This document shows positions 17,530 through 26,464 of a stretch of 64,000 bases of DNA, in pieces. The notes beneath the pieces are model-generated. The model did no database searches. It was given only the letters and a program-made list of their open reading frames with translations, and was not told where the DNA came from. Position 1 is the stretch's first letter. The number at the start of each line of letters is the position of its first letter. Origin of the DNA: Bacillota bacterium (lineage in GTDB: Bacteria; Bacillota; Clostridia; Clostridiales; Caloramatoraceae); contig JAEWEN010000066.1 in NCBI GenBank assembly GCA_023389275.1, positions 9,535-73,534 of the forward strand, in the 5' to 3' direction. Both the position numbers and the translations under genes were made by a program.

Positions 17530-18717
17530 ATGGACAAAAATAATTATGGTATAGATACCAAAGCTATACACGGAGGATGTGAGGGATATAATCCTAATTA
17601 CTCTTTAAATCCTCCAATATTTCAAACATCAACTTTTGTATTTAAAGATCTTGATCATGTAGAGGATGTAATGTCATTTAAAAGTGATGATTATGTTTAT
17701 ACTAGAGGAAACAATCCTACTTTAAGACTTCTTGAAAAAAGAGTTTCAGAACTTGAAGGTGGAAAAAGCGCAGTAGCATTTGCTTCAGGTATGGCAGCTA
17801 TAAGCTCAGTTATTTTTTCCCTAGTTAAGCCAGGGGATACTATAATAACTCATAGAACATTATACGGTTCTAGTTATAATGTAGCTGCAAAACTTGCACC
17901 AAAATTTAATGTTATATCAAAAATGATTGATTTAACTAATACAGATAATTTAGAAAAAGAAATAGATGAAAGTGTAAAGGTTATATATTTTGAAACACCT
18001 TCAAATCCTAATCTTGAAATTATAGATATAGAAAAAGTAGCAAGTATTGCTAGTAAGTATAATATAAAGGTTGTGGTAGATAATACTTTTGCATCACCTT
18101 ATTTTCAAAATCCTTTAAAACTTGGTGCAGATGTTGTTGTTCACTCTGCTACTAAATATATATGTGGTCACGGAGATGTAGTAGGAGGTATTGCTATATC
18201 TAAAGATGATAACTATATAAATGAACTTAAATTTGATTATATGTGTGAATTTGGTGGAGTAATGTCTCCTTTTAATGCTTGGCTTTTACTAAGAGGATTA
18301 AAAACATTAGGACTTAGAATGAAAAAGCATGAGGAAAATGCTATTTGTGTTGCTAATTTCTTAGAATCACATGAAAAAGTAGAAAAAGTAATGTATCCAG
18401 GACTTAAATCTTTTAAAGGACATGAGATATGTAAAAAGCAAATGTCAGGTTTTGGAGGAATATTAAGTTTTGAGCTTAAAGATGAATACAATAACCTAGA
18501 TAAGTTTTTTAAAAAATTAAATCTTTTATCTTTAGCAGTAAGTCTTGGAGATTGTGAAAGCTTAATTCAACATCCAGCATCTATGACTCACAGAGGTTAT
18601 CCAAATGAAACATTAGAGGATTTTGGATTTTCTAAAAAAACTATTAGAATTTCATGTGGAATTGAAAATGTTGAGGATATAATAGAAGACATAAAAAATG
18701 CTTTAAATTCTTTATAG
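17530..18717 (+). CDS. Cys/Met metabolism PLP enzyme, methionine gamma-lyase-like
   Basis: A 395-residue PLP-dependent gamma-family enzyme. The PLP lysine is in HSATKYICGHGDVVGG; the GHGD form is common in methionine gamma-lyases, whereas cystathionine lyases usually have GHSD. However, the position of the active-site Cys of known methionine gamma-lyases (LYGCT) reads LYGSS, so cystathionine gamma-lyase or synthase activity is a real alternative. It sits behind mtaD in one unit. Clearly distinct from MetY at 2640, which is longer. Confidence 0.75.
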   Translation: MDKNNYGIDTKAIHGGCEGYNPNYSLNPPIFQTSTFVFKDLDHVEDVMSFKSDDYVYTRGNNPTLRLLEKRVSELEGGKSAVAFASGMAAISSVIFSLVKPGDTIITHRTLYGSSYNVAAKLAPKFNVISKMIDLTNTDNLEKEIDESVKVIYFETPSNPNLEIIDIEKVASIASKYNIKVVVDNTFASPYFQNPLKLGADVVVHSATKYICGHGDVVGGIAISKDDNYINELKFDYMCEFGGVMSPFNAWLLLRGLKTLGLRMKKHEENAICVANFLESHEKVEKVMYPGLKSFKGHEICKKQMSGFGGILSFELKDEYNNLDKFFKKLNLLSLAVSLGDCESLIQHPASMTHRGYPNETLEDFGFSKKTIRISCGIENVEDIIEDIKNALNSL

Positions 18718-18752
18718 ACTTTATGTATAAAAAACGACATAATTATAGACGA

Positions 18753-18787
18753 AAATCCTGTATTATATTAATACAGGATTTTTTTAC
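18753..18787 (+). terminator. Terminator after the PLP lyase gene
   Basis: AAATCCTGTATTA and TAATACAGGATTT form a long stem followed by a T run. Confidence 0.85.
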
Positions 18788-18866
18788 ATAAAAACAACAT
18801 AAATTGTAAAAAAAGTAAAATTAATATATAATGTTATAAGAATTTTGGCGGGAGAAGTGATAAAAG

Positions 18867-20906
18867 GTGAAGACATACAAAATACATATATATGCGTTTA
18901 TATTTTCTATTGTGATTTTTATTGTTGGAAATATTACCGTTGATCTGTATAAAGATAATGAAATACAGAAAAATAAAAATGATTTAACAATAAAAAGTCA
19001 TTTAGTAGCAAGTTATATAGATAATTATATAAATGGCGCAATAGGTATAAATAAAACAATATCCTATATCACATCTCAAAATAATAATTTAGAATATGTA
19101 AAATCAATTATAAAAGATAATATACAATATGAACAATCAGAATTTATTGTAGATATTGCATTAAATGGTAAGGTAGAAAGATTATATCCTAATAAAGAAT
19201 ATGAAGACAGCTATAAAATAGATTTTTCAGACTTGTTAAAAGATAAAAACAATGAATTTGCCACTAGTGTAACATTTTCAAATGGAGAAAAAGGATTTTT
19301 AATAAAGTCTTCAATTTATAATGATCAAAAAAAATATATAGGTTTTATAAGTTGTATTGTTAAACAGTCTGAAATTAAAAAAATGGTAGATGATTTATTA
19401 GAGAATAAATATAAATATAAAGTATATTATATAAATGAAAGTAATAAAAAAACTATAGATATAGTTAAAAATACAAGCGATGAAATAAGGGAAGTAGAAA
19501 ATATATATATTAATTTTGAAAGTGAAAATTGGATTGTAGAAGTAGGTAGAGATACATTAATAGATAATTCTAGTCTTATAAAAATGTATAGAGCTATGGT
19601 TGCTTTTATATCTTTTATATCTTATATAACTTTATATCTTTTAACAAAATATCCTTTAATATTAAGAGAGCAAGTTTATGAAATAAAAGAAGCTAATATA
19701 AAAGCAAGTAGAAGTGAACAAAAGTATAGAAGCTTTTTTGATATGTCACCAGACTATGTATTTGTTATTAATATGGAAACAGGAAAAATTATCGAAGCTA
19801 ATAAAAAATTTAGAGAAATTACATCCTTTGAGGATATTGAAAATATATCAGTGTTTTCTTTGTTTTCTAAAGAAAGTAGCATTTTAATAAATAATATGTT
19901 TAAAAGTAATGAATTAAAAGAAATAAACTTAAAGGTTTTAAGTGAAAAAGAATGTATTGAATTAGAAGTAAATTCTATAATACTAAAATCTAAAAATTTT
20001 CCTAATAAAATTTTATGTGTAGGTAGAGATTTAAGTGAAAAAAGAAAGCTTGAAAAAATAGAAAAAGAAAAAATAGAAAAAGAAAAATTATTAGAAGAAG
20101 CAATTGAATATAATAAAATAAAAACAGAGTTTTTTGCCAATATGTCACATGAACTTAGAACACCTTTAAATGTAATACTTGGTTCAGTTCAACTTATGGA
20201 TTTTAATTTAAATAAAAAGAATATAAAAGATATAGTAAAAAGAAATAATAAAATAATAAAGCAAAATTGTTATAGGCTTTTAAGAATTATAAGTAATATT
20301 ATAGATATAACAAAATATGAATCAGATTACTTACATATGAATTTAACGAATATTAATATAGTAGAATTAATAGAAAACATAACAATGTCTGTTGTTGAAT
20401 ATGCTAAAAGCAAAAATATAGATATTGAATTTGATACAAACGCAGAGGAAGTTTATATAAATTGTGATGAGGAAAAAATAGAAAGAATAATATTAAACCT
20501 ACTTTCTAATGCTATTAAATTTACAAATAAAAATGATAAAATTTACGTTAATATAAATAACTTTGAAGATAAAATAAAAATATGTGTAAAAGATACTGGA
20601 ATAGGAATACCTAAAGAAAGTCTAAAAGTTATTTTTGAAAGATTTAGACAAGTTAATAAATCTTTTGTAAGAAGTCATGAAGGAAGTGGAATAGGACTTT
20701 CATTAGTTAAATCTTTAGTTGAAGTACATGGGGGAAAAATATGGGCAGAAAGTGAAGTTGGTAAAGGAAGCAAATTTTATATTGAATTGCCTAAAAATTA
20801 TTTTTCATATAAAGAAAATGAAATTGCAGTAGATAAAGTTCAAATTTCAGAGGAAGAATTAGGAGAAAAAGTAAGTATAGAGTTTTCAGATATATATTTT
20901 AATTAA
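18867..20906 (+). CDS. Orphan sensor histidine kinase with extracellular sensor and PAS domain
   Basis: 679 residues: TM1 about 8-28, an extracytoplasmic domain of about 210 residues (Cache-like by position), TM2 about 245-263, a PAS domain about 285-390 (YRSFFDMSPDYVFVIN), a charged coiled segment, HisKA with His428 (NMSHELRTPLN), and HATPase (NLLSNAIKFTNK, DTGIGIP, GSGIGLSLVK). The GTG start follows GGGAG by about 12 nt. No response regulator is adjacent; in clostridia several orphan kinases phosphorylate Spo0A, which is a possibility but not shown here. Flanked by terminators, so monocistronic. Confidence 0.87.
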   Translation: MKTYKIHIYAFIFSIVIFIVGNITVDLYKDNEIQKNKNDLTIKSHLVASYIDNYINGAIGINKTISYITSQNNNLEYVKSIIKDNIQYEQSEFIVDIALNGKVERLYPNKEYEDSYKIDFSDLLKDKNNEFATSVTFSNGEKGFLIKSSIYNDQKKYIGFISCIVKQSEIKKMVDDLLENKYKYKVYYINESNKKTIDIVKNTSDEIREVENIYINFESENWIVEVGRDTLIDNSSLIKMYRAMVAFISFISYITLYLLTKYPLILREQVYEIKEANIKASRSEQKYRSFFDMSPDYVFVINMETGKIIEANKKFREITSFEDIENISVFSLFSKESSILINNMFKSNELKEINLKVLSEKECIELEVNSIILKSKNFPNKILCVGRDLSEKRKLEKIEKEKIEKEKLLEEAIEYNKIKTEFFANMSHELRTPLNVILGSVQLMDFNLNKKNIKDIVKRNNKIIKQNCYRLLRIISNIIDITKYESDYLHMNLTNINIVELIENITMSVVEYAKSKNIDIEFDTNAEEVYINCDEEKIERIILNLLSNAIKFTNKNDKIYVNINNFEDKIKICVKDTGIGIPKESLKVIFERFRQVNKSFVRSHEGSGIGLSLVKSLVEVHGGKIWAESEVGKGSKFYIELPKNYFSYKENEIAVDKVQISEEELGEKVSIEFSDIYFN

Positions 20907-20907
20907 A

Positions 20908-20952
20908 AAAAACCACCTAAAATTAAAAAAATTTTTAGGTGGTTTTTTTTCC
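20908..20952 (+). terminator. Terminator after the orphan kinase gene
   Basis: AAAACCACCTAAAA and TTTTAGGTGGTTTT pair, followed by more T. Confidence 0.85.
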
Positions 20953-20998
20953 TTATATTACAAAGTTGAAATTTTTTGTATTGTTTAATTATTTTTAT

Positions 20999-21196
20999 TT
21001 ATTCGGGCATACTAGATATTGTAAACCCAATAAAAATATTGTTAGCCAATAGATTTGTAATATTTCCAAATAAAAATGCTAATAATATTTCAATGGTTAT
21101 TGAATATTTATGATTTGGTATGAAATATAAAAAAATATTGAATGTAAATATATGCAATAACAGATATATAAAATAAAGGAATATTGTTGTTTCCAT
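20999..21196 (-). CDS. Possible small membrane protein (doubtful)
   Basis: An open frame of 65 codons on the minus strand lies between the kinase terminator and the arc promoter. The product would be very hydrophobic with about two membrane helices (FLYFIYLLLHIFTFNIFLYF; a second after residue 35). There is no clear ribosome binding site before its ATG, and AT-rich DNA often yields such frames. I do not recognise it. Confidence 0.25.
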   Translation of the reverse strand: METTIFLYFIYLLLHIFTFNIFLYFIPNHKYSITIEILLAFLFGNITNLLANNIFIGFTISSMPE

Positions 21197-21210
21197 GGCA
21201 AGTATTTCTT

Positions 21211-21239
21211 TTGATTTTATTTTTTTATGGGTATATACT
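21211..21239 (+). promoter_or_regulatory. Promoter of the arginine deiminase operon
   Basis: TTGATT (21211-21216), 17-bp spacer, TATACT (21234-21239). The predicted start of transcription falls at about 21246, at the edge of an inverted repeat that contains ArgR-like boxes. Confidence 0.55.
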
Positions 21240-21245
21240 AAAACC

Positions 21246-21304
21246 CTGCAAGTGACATATGAACAAAGTATGAATAACTTGCAGAAAAAATATGAATAAT
21301 TTTG
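21246..21304 (+). promoter_or_regulatory. Candidate ArgR/AhrC operator region with inverted repeat
   Basis: TATGAATAACTT (21269-21280) and TATGAATAATTTTG (21291-21304) resemble ARG box halves (TGAATAATTATTCA in Bacillus), with a weaker ATATGAACAAAG at 21257-21268. An 8-bp inverted repeat, CTGCAAGT (21246-21253) and ACTTGCAG (21277-21284), encloses two of them. Position at +1 to +60 is inferred from the promoter call. Confidence 0.45.
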
Positions 21305-21341
21305 CTGCAGTAAAAAAATAAATTACAACGGAGGATTTTCG

Positions 21342-22568
21342 ATGAGCTATATTAATCTATACTCAGAAATAGGTAAGCTTAATAAAGTTATGCTTCATAG
21401 ACCAGGTGAGGAAGTAGAAAACTTAATACCTGAGTATCTTGGAAGACTATTATTTGATGATATTCCTTATTTAAAAGTTGCAAGAGAAGAACATGATGCT
21501 TTTGCTAAAATTCTTAAAGAAAACGGAACAGAAGTTTTATATCTAGAAGAACTTTCAGCTGAAGCTTTAAGTGATGAAAAGGCTAAAGAAGAATTCTTAA
21601 AAGAATTCATACGTGAAAGTGGTATATCATCTCCAGCTCTTACAGAAGCTTTAATGCAATATCTACTAAGCATGGAAACTAGACAAATGGTAGATAAAGT
21701 TATGGCTGGTGTTAGAAAAGAAGAAATAAACTTTGCTGGAGGAACTTCTTTAATAGAGATGATTACAGATGATTATCCTTTCTATTTAGATCCAATGCCA
21801 AACCTTTACTTCACACGTGATCCAGGTGCGGCAGCGGCAAATGGAATCATTCTTAACGTAATGAGAACAGAAGCAAGAAGAAGAGAAACATTATTCCTTA
21901 AATATGTTCATAAATATCATAAAAACTTTAAAAACGACAATATTCCACTATGGTACAACAGAACAGACCTGTTCCCATCAGAAGGTGGAGATGAACTTAT
22001 TCTTTCAGATAAAGTAGCTGCTATAGGAATTTCAGATAGAACTTCAGCAGAAGCTGTAGAAACTATTGCTAAAAACCTATTTAATGCAAACACTACTTTT
22101 GAAAAAGTTCTTGCATTTGATATACCAAAATGTAGAGCATTCATGCATTTAGATACAGTATTTACAATGGTTGATTATGACAAATTTACTATACATCCAG
22201 GAATCGAAGGTCCACTAAGTGTTTATGAATTAACAAAAGGTGCTAATGGATCAATAAACATTGCACATAACACTAACCCACTAGAAAAAACACTTGCTAG
22301 TGCATTAGGAATTGATAAAGTTGATCTTATCAGATGTGGTGGCGGAGACGTTATTATAGCTGGTAGAGAGCAATGGAACGACGGTTCAAACACTTTAGCA
22401 ATTGCTCCAGGAGTTGTTGTTACTTATGAAAGAAACTATGTAAGTAATGAACTACTTGATAAAGCAGGAGTAAAAGTTCTAACTATGCCAAGTGCTGAAC
22501 TTTCAAGAGGTAGAGGTGGCCCAAGATGTATGAGTATGCCACTACACAGAGATAACATTACATTTTAA
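21342..22568 (+). CDS. arcA: Arginine deiminase
   Basis: Converts arginine to citrulline and ammonia, the first step of the ADI pathway. 408 residues, normal length. Family landmarks are FTRDPGAA, FHLD-type segment FMHLDTVFTMVD, GGDVIIAGREQWNDGSNTLA, and the catalytic cysteine near the C-terminus in GRGGPRCMSMPL. Start ATG follows GGAGG. First gene of arcA-argF-arcD-arcC. Codon use is less AT-extreme than its neighbours, as expected of a highly expressed gene. Confidence 0.96.
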   Translation: MSYINLYSEIGKLNKVMLHRPGEEVENLIPEYLGRLLFDDIPYLKVAREEHDAFAKILKENGTEVLYLEELSAEALSDEKAKEEFLKEFIRESGISSPALTEALMQYLLSMETRQMVDKVMAGVRKEEINFAGGTSLIEMITDDYPFYLDPMPNLYFTRDPGAAAANGIILNVMRTEARRRETLFLKYVHKYHKNFKNDNIPLWYNRTDLFPSEGGDELILSDKVAAIGISDRTSAEAVETIAKNLFNANTTFEKVLAFDIPKCRAFMHLDTVFTMVDYDKFTIHPGIEGPLSVYELTKGANGSINIAHNTNPLEKTLASALGIDKVDLIRCGGGDVIIAGREQWNDGSNTLAIAPGVVVTYERNYVSNELLDKAGVKVLTMPSAELSRGRGGPRCMSMPLHRDNITF

Positions 22569-22622
22569 TTAAACAATTTATAATATAAGAACTTAATACA
22601 GGAATTTAAGGAGGGTATTTAT

Positions 22623-23615
22623 ATGCCAGTTAATTTAAAAGGAAGAAGTTTCTTAACTCTTATGGATTTTACTCCACAAGAAATTAGATATATGTTAGAT
22701 TTAGGACACAATCTTAAAGCTAAAAAAAGATCAGGAGTTAAAGGAAACCTATTAGAAAGAAAAAATATCGTACTTCTTTTTGAAAAAACTTCTACAAGAA
22801 CAAGATGTGCTTTTGAAGTTGCAACTTACGATGAAGGTGGAAATATTACTTTCCTAGATTCAAAAAGCTCACAAATGGGTAAAAAAGAATCTCTAGAAGA
22901 TACAGCTAAAGTTCTTGGAAGATTCTTTGATGGTATAGAGTATAGAGGATATGATCAAGAAGTTGTTGAGCTTCTTGCAAAACACTCAGGAGTTCCAGTA
23001 TACAATGGACTAACTGACGCAGATCACCCAACTCAAATACTAGCTGACATGATGACAATTGAAGAGCATGTAGCAAAACCATTAAACAAATGTAAAGTTG
23101 TTTTTGTTGGTGACACAAGAAACAACATGTCATATGCTTGGATGTACGGATGTGCAAAAATGGGAATGCACTTTGTAGCATATGGACCAAAAGAACTTGA
23201 ACCACATGCAGAGGTTATGGAAAAAGTTCAAAAAGTTGCTGCTGAAACAGGAGCAGTTATAGAATACTCATCTGATATAAGCTCAATAAAAGATGCTGAC
23301 GTTATATACTCAGATATTTGGGCATCAATGGGAGAAGAACACTTAATGGCTGAAAGAGTTGCTCTTCTTAAAGATTACCAAGTAACTATGGATATGCTTA
23401 AAGCAACAGGAAATCCTGACGTTATATTTATGCACTGCTTACCTTCATTCCATGACCTTGAAACAGTTGTGGCTAAAAATGCAAAGGATGAGCTAGGAGT
23501 AGATATTAGAGAAGTTACTGATGAAGTATTCAGAAGTAAACACTCTGTAGTATTTGATGAAGCTGAAAATAGAATGCACTCTATTAAAGCTGTATTAGTT
23601 GCTACTTTAGCATAA
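22623..23615 (+). CDS. argF: Catabolic ornithine carbamoyltransferase
   Basis: Phosphorolyses citrulline to ornithine and carbamoyl phosphate in the ADI pathway. 330 residues with the carbamoyl-phosphate motif STRTRC, the HPTQILAD motif and the ornithine motif MHCLPSFHD. RBS GGAGG precedes ATG. Also called arcB in ADI operons. The reaction is reversible, but the location between arcA and arcD indicates the catabolic role. Confidence 0.95.
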   Translation: MPVNLKGRSFLTLMDFTPQEIRYMLDLGHNLKAKKRSGVKGNLLERKNIVLLFEKTSTRTRCAFEVATYDEGGNITFLDSKSSQMGKKESLEDTAKVLGRFFDGIEYRGYDQEVVELLAKHSGVPVYNGLTDADHPTQILADMMTIEEHVAKPLNKCKVVFVGDTRNNMSYAWMYGCAKMGMHFVAYGPKELEPHAEVMEKVQKVAAETGAVIEYSSDISSIKDADVIYSDIWASMGEEHLMAERVALLKDYQVTMDMLKATGNPDVIFMHCLPSFHDLETVVAKNAKDELGVDIREVTDEVFRSKHSVVFDEAENRMHSIKAVLVATLA

Positions 23616-23622
23616 ATTTAAA

Positions 23623-23650
23623 TAGGGTAGCTTTGCTACCCTATTTTTAT
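23623..23650 (+). terminator. Intra-operon hairpin/terminator between argF and arcD
   Basis: AATAGGGTAGC and GCTACCCTATT pair around TTT and are followed by TTTATT. It lies inside the arc operon, so it probably lowers transcription of arcD and arcC relative to arcA-argF or stabilises the upstream message. Confidence 0.75.
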
Positions 23651-23680
23651 TAAAAATTTTGTAATAAGAGGTATAAAATT

Positions 23681-25099
23681 ATGAGTAAGGATAAAAAAAT
23701 GGGTCTTGGACTTCTAGTTGCACTAGGAATAGGCTCCATGATTGGTGGAGGAATATTTAACAGTCCAACAGACCTTATATCAAGCGCAAACCCACAAGCT
23801 ACACTTATAGCTTGGGCAATTGGTGGATTTGGAGTTATAATGTTAGCACTTGTATTCCAATTACTTGCTAACAAAAGACCAGATTTAACTGGTGGTATAT
23901 ATTCATATGCAAGAGAAGGATTTGGTGAATTTATTGGATTTAACTCTGCATGGGGATACTGGCTAAGTGCTTGGATTGGAAACGTTGCGTTTTTCATACT
24001 TATGTTTAAAACAATAAACAGTCTTCTACCAGGAAACTTACAACTTAGCCCACTATTTAACTTTGTTATAGCATCTGCTCTTTTATGGTGTGTACATTAC
24101 ATCATTACAAAAGGTATTCAAGGTGCAAGTTTTATCAATAGTATAGTAACTATTGCTAAATTATTACCAATATTACTTGTTATCATATTTGGACTTTTCG
24201 TATTTTCAGGACAAAATTTCTTTGTTGAAAATTGGCAAAATACTTTAGCTTCTACAGGAGCACCTTCAAGTGTAATGTCACAGGTTGGAGGAGCTATGGG
24301 TACTATTTTATGGTGCTTTATAGGTGTTGAAGCAGCTACTGTTCTTTCAGAAAAAGCTGAATCACAAGCTATTGTTGGAAAAGCAACAGTATTAAGTATT
24401 GTAATAACACTTTCTATATATGTTTTAATTTCTGTAATTGCAATGGGAGTGCTACCAGCAGATCAACTTGTAAATTCAACTACACCTCTTGCTGATGTTT
24501 TAAGCTTAACAGCTTTAGGAAAAGCTGGGGAAATAATTGTTAAAGTTGGAATTATACTTTCTTTATTAGGAGCACTTTTAAGCTGGGTATTACTAGCAGC
24601 AGAAATACCATACCTTGCAGCTAAAGATAAGGTTATGCCAAAATGGTTTGCTGTGCAAAACGATGCAGGAGTTCCAATTAACTCACTTATAATTACAAAC
24701 GTAGTTACACAAATTCTTCTACTTGCTTTATTATCAGAAGGATTACAGTCTATGTATTATTCAGTAACATTTATTGCTACTGCAACAATACTTGTACCTT
24801 ACCTATTCTCTTCATTATTTGCTGTTAAAACATGTAATGCAGATAAAAATACAACAACAGGAAACAAAATAGTAGCGATTCTTGCTACAATTTACTCAAT
24901 TTATGTTCTTTATGCTGTTGGAGTACTTTACCTAGGTCTTGCATGTATTCTATATGTAACAGGATTAATTCCTTACTACTATGGAAAGAAGGAAAAAGGA
25001 GAGAAATTTACTTCATCAGAAAAAATAGGTTCTATAATTTTAATTGCTATAGCAATACTAATGATAGTACTTTTAGCAATGGGAGTTATTAGTTTCTAA
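23681..25099 (+). CDS. arcD: Arginine/ornithine antiporter
   Basis: A 472-residue APC-family membrane protein with 12 or more helices. The first helix contains GLLVALGIGSMIGGGIF, the typical substrate-binding start of amino acid antiporters. It exchanges extracellular arginine for ornithine and so feeds the ADI pathway. RBS TAAGAGG is weak compared with its neighbours. The upstream hairpin probably limits its expression. Confidence 0.92.
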   Translation: MSKDKKMGLGLLVALGIGSMIGGGIFNSPTDLISSANPQATLIAWAIGGFGVIMLALVFQLLANKRPDLTGGIYSYAREGFGEFIGFNSAWGYWLSAWIGNVAFFILMFKTINSLLPGNLQLSPLFNFVIASALLWCVHYIITKGIQGASFINSIVTIAKLLPILLVIIFGLFVFSGQNFFVENWQNTLASTGAPSSVMSQVGGAMGTILWCFIGVEAATVLSEKAESQAIVGKATVLSIVITLSIYVLISVIAMGVLPADQLVNSTTPLADVLSLTALGKAGEIIVKVGIILSLLGALLSWVLLAAEIPYLAAKDKVMPKWFAVQNDAGVPINSLIITNVVTQILLLALLSEGLQSMYYSVTFIATATILVPYLFSSLFAVKTCNADKNTTTGNKIVAILATIYSIYVLYAVGVLYLGLACILYVTGLIPYYYGKKEKGEKFTSSEKIGSIILIAIAILMIVLLAMGVISF

Positions 25100-25132
25100 T
25101 ATATTTTAGTTTTACAATAAGGAGGAAATATT

Positions 25133-26083
25133 ATGGCAAGAGTAGTAGTAGCATTAGGTGGTAATGCTCTTCAAGCAGATACAAAAGACACATCAGCAAA
25201 ATCACAAATAGTAGCTTGTGAAGCTACAGCAAAACCAATAGCTGATTTAATAGAAGATGGTCATGAAGTAATAATAGCACATGGAAATGGACCACAAGTT
25301 GGGCAAATAGTTGCAACTTATGAAGCATCAGCTGCAGCTAACCCATCAAATCCAGTTATGCCGTTCCCAGAGTGTGGAGCTATGAGTCAAGGGTATATAG
25401 GATATCATCTTCAACAAGCAATAAGAGATGAACTAAACAGAAGAAACATTAAAAAACAAGTAGCTTCAGTTGTTACTCAAGTTATTGTTGATAAAAATGA
25501 CCCAGGATTCCAAAATCCAACTAAACCAGTAGGTTCATTTGTATCAGAAGAAGAAGCTAAGGTTTTAGAAGCTGAAAAAGGATATGTTATGAAAGAAGAC
25601 TCAGGAAGAGGATTTAGAAGAGTAGTAGCATCTCCAGTACCAGTATCTGTAGTTGAAGAAGGAATTGTAAAAACTTTAGTAGATGCAGGTCATGTAGTAA
25701 TTACAGTTGGAGGAGGAGGAATTCCAGTTATAGAAAAAGAAGATGGAACTTTAGAAGGAATTCCAGCTGTTATTGATAAAGATCTAGCTTCAGAAAAAAT
25801 AGCAGAACTTTTAGATGCAGATGAATTAGTTATTCTTACTGCTGTAGAGCAAGTTGCAATTAACTTTAATACTCCGCAGCAAGAAAACCTTTCAAATATT
25901 ACAGTAGCAGATGCTGAAAAATATATGGCAGAAGGACATTTTGCACCAGGATCAATGCTTCCAAAGGTTAAAGCAGCAGTTATGTTTGCAGAATCAAAAC
26001 CAGGAAGAAAAGCTATAATAACTTCTCTAGAAAAAGCTCGTAATGCTTTAAAAGGTGAAACAGGAACTATAATTAGTTGTTAA
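25133..26083 (+). CDS. arcC: Carbamate kinase
   Basis: Uses carbamoyl phosphate and ADP to make ATP, CO2 and ammonia, the energy-yielding last step of the ADI pathway. 316 residues with ALGGNALQ at the N-terminus, AHGNGPQVGQI, VGGGGIPV and VIDKDLASEKIA, all characteristic of the amino acid kinase fold in ArcC. Strong AAGGAGG site before ATG. Last gene of the arc operon; a terminator follows at once. Confidence 0.96.
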   Translation: MARVVVALGGNALQADTKDTSAKSQIVACEATAKPIADLIEDGHEVIIAHGNGPQVGQIVATYEASAAANPSNPVMPFPECGAMSQGYIGYHLQQAIRDELNRRNIKKQVASVVTQVIVDKNDPGFQNPTKPVGSFVSEEEAKVLEAEKGYVMKEDSGRGFRRVVASPVPVSVVEEGIVKTLVDAGHVVITVGGGGIPVIEKEDGTLEGIPAVIDKDLASEKIAELLDADELVILTAVEQVAINFNTPQQENLSNITVADAEKYMAEGHFAPGSMLPKVKAAVMFAESKPGRKAIITSLEKARNALKGETGTIISC

Positions 26084-26085
26084 TA

Positions 26086-26117
26086 AAAAAGCTGCTAGAA
26101 TATCTAGCAGCTTTTTA
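26086..26117 (+). terminator. Terminator of the arc operon
   Basis: AAAGCTGCTAGA and TCTAGCAGCTTTTT form the hairpin and T run. Confidence 0.9.
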
Positions 26118-26179
26118 ACTATGTATAGCTATTAACATTGACATAGTTATATGTTAAATTTATAATATAACATAATGCA

Positions 26180-26436
26180 ATAAAAACAGTGATCAGAAGA
26201 GTAGGTATAGTTTTGATTTTAAGCGAGTGAATGATGGTGGAAGTTTCACATGATGGCTATATTGAAGAACATCTGGGAGTTTCTATCTGAACCTAAAATT
26301 TTAGTAGTAGGACTAGACGGTTAAGGTCGTTATTACCTTTATAAGCTTTGCTTATACTAAGTGGTCGAAAGACTATTTGGGTGGCACCACGGAGATAACC
26401 CTTCGTCCCATTATAAGGACAAAGGGATTTTTTATT
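26180..26436 (+). ncRNA. T-box leader of asnS (asparagine-responsive)
   Basis: The leader contains the AGTAGG region of stem I, GGTGGAAG, and the T-box sequence TGGGTGGCACCACGG (26378-26392). An AAC codon at 26268-26270 (GAAGAACATCTG) is placed as the specifier and reads tRNA-Asn, matching the downstream gene. Uncharged tRNA-Asn should bind and prevent terminator formation. The 5' boundary is approximate. Confidence 0.92.
26398..26436 (+). terminator. Regulated terminator of the asnS T-box
   Basis: ACCCTTCGTCC and GGACAAAGGG form the stem, followed by ATTTTTTATTTTTT. It competes with the antiterminator that includes the T-box sequence. Confidence 0.85.
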
Positions 26437-26464
26437 TTTTGAATATATTAAAGGAGGATAAAGA

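Noticed and set aside
20999..21196. Small membrane protein as a confident gene
   Set aside because: No ribosome binding site and AT-rich DNA; kept only at low confidence in the feature list.
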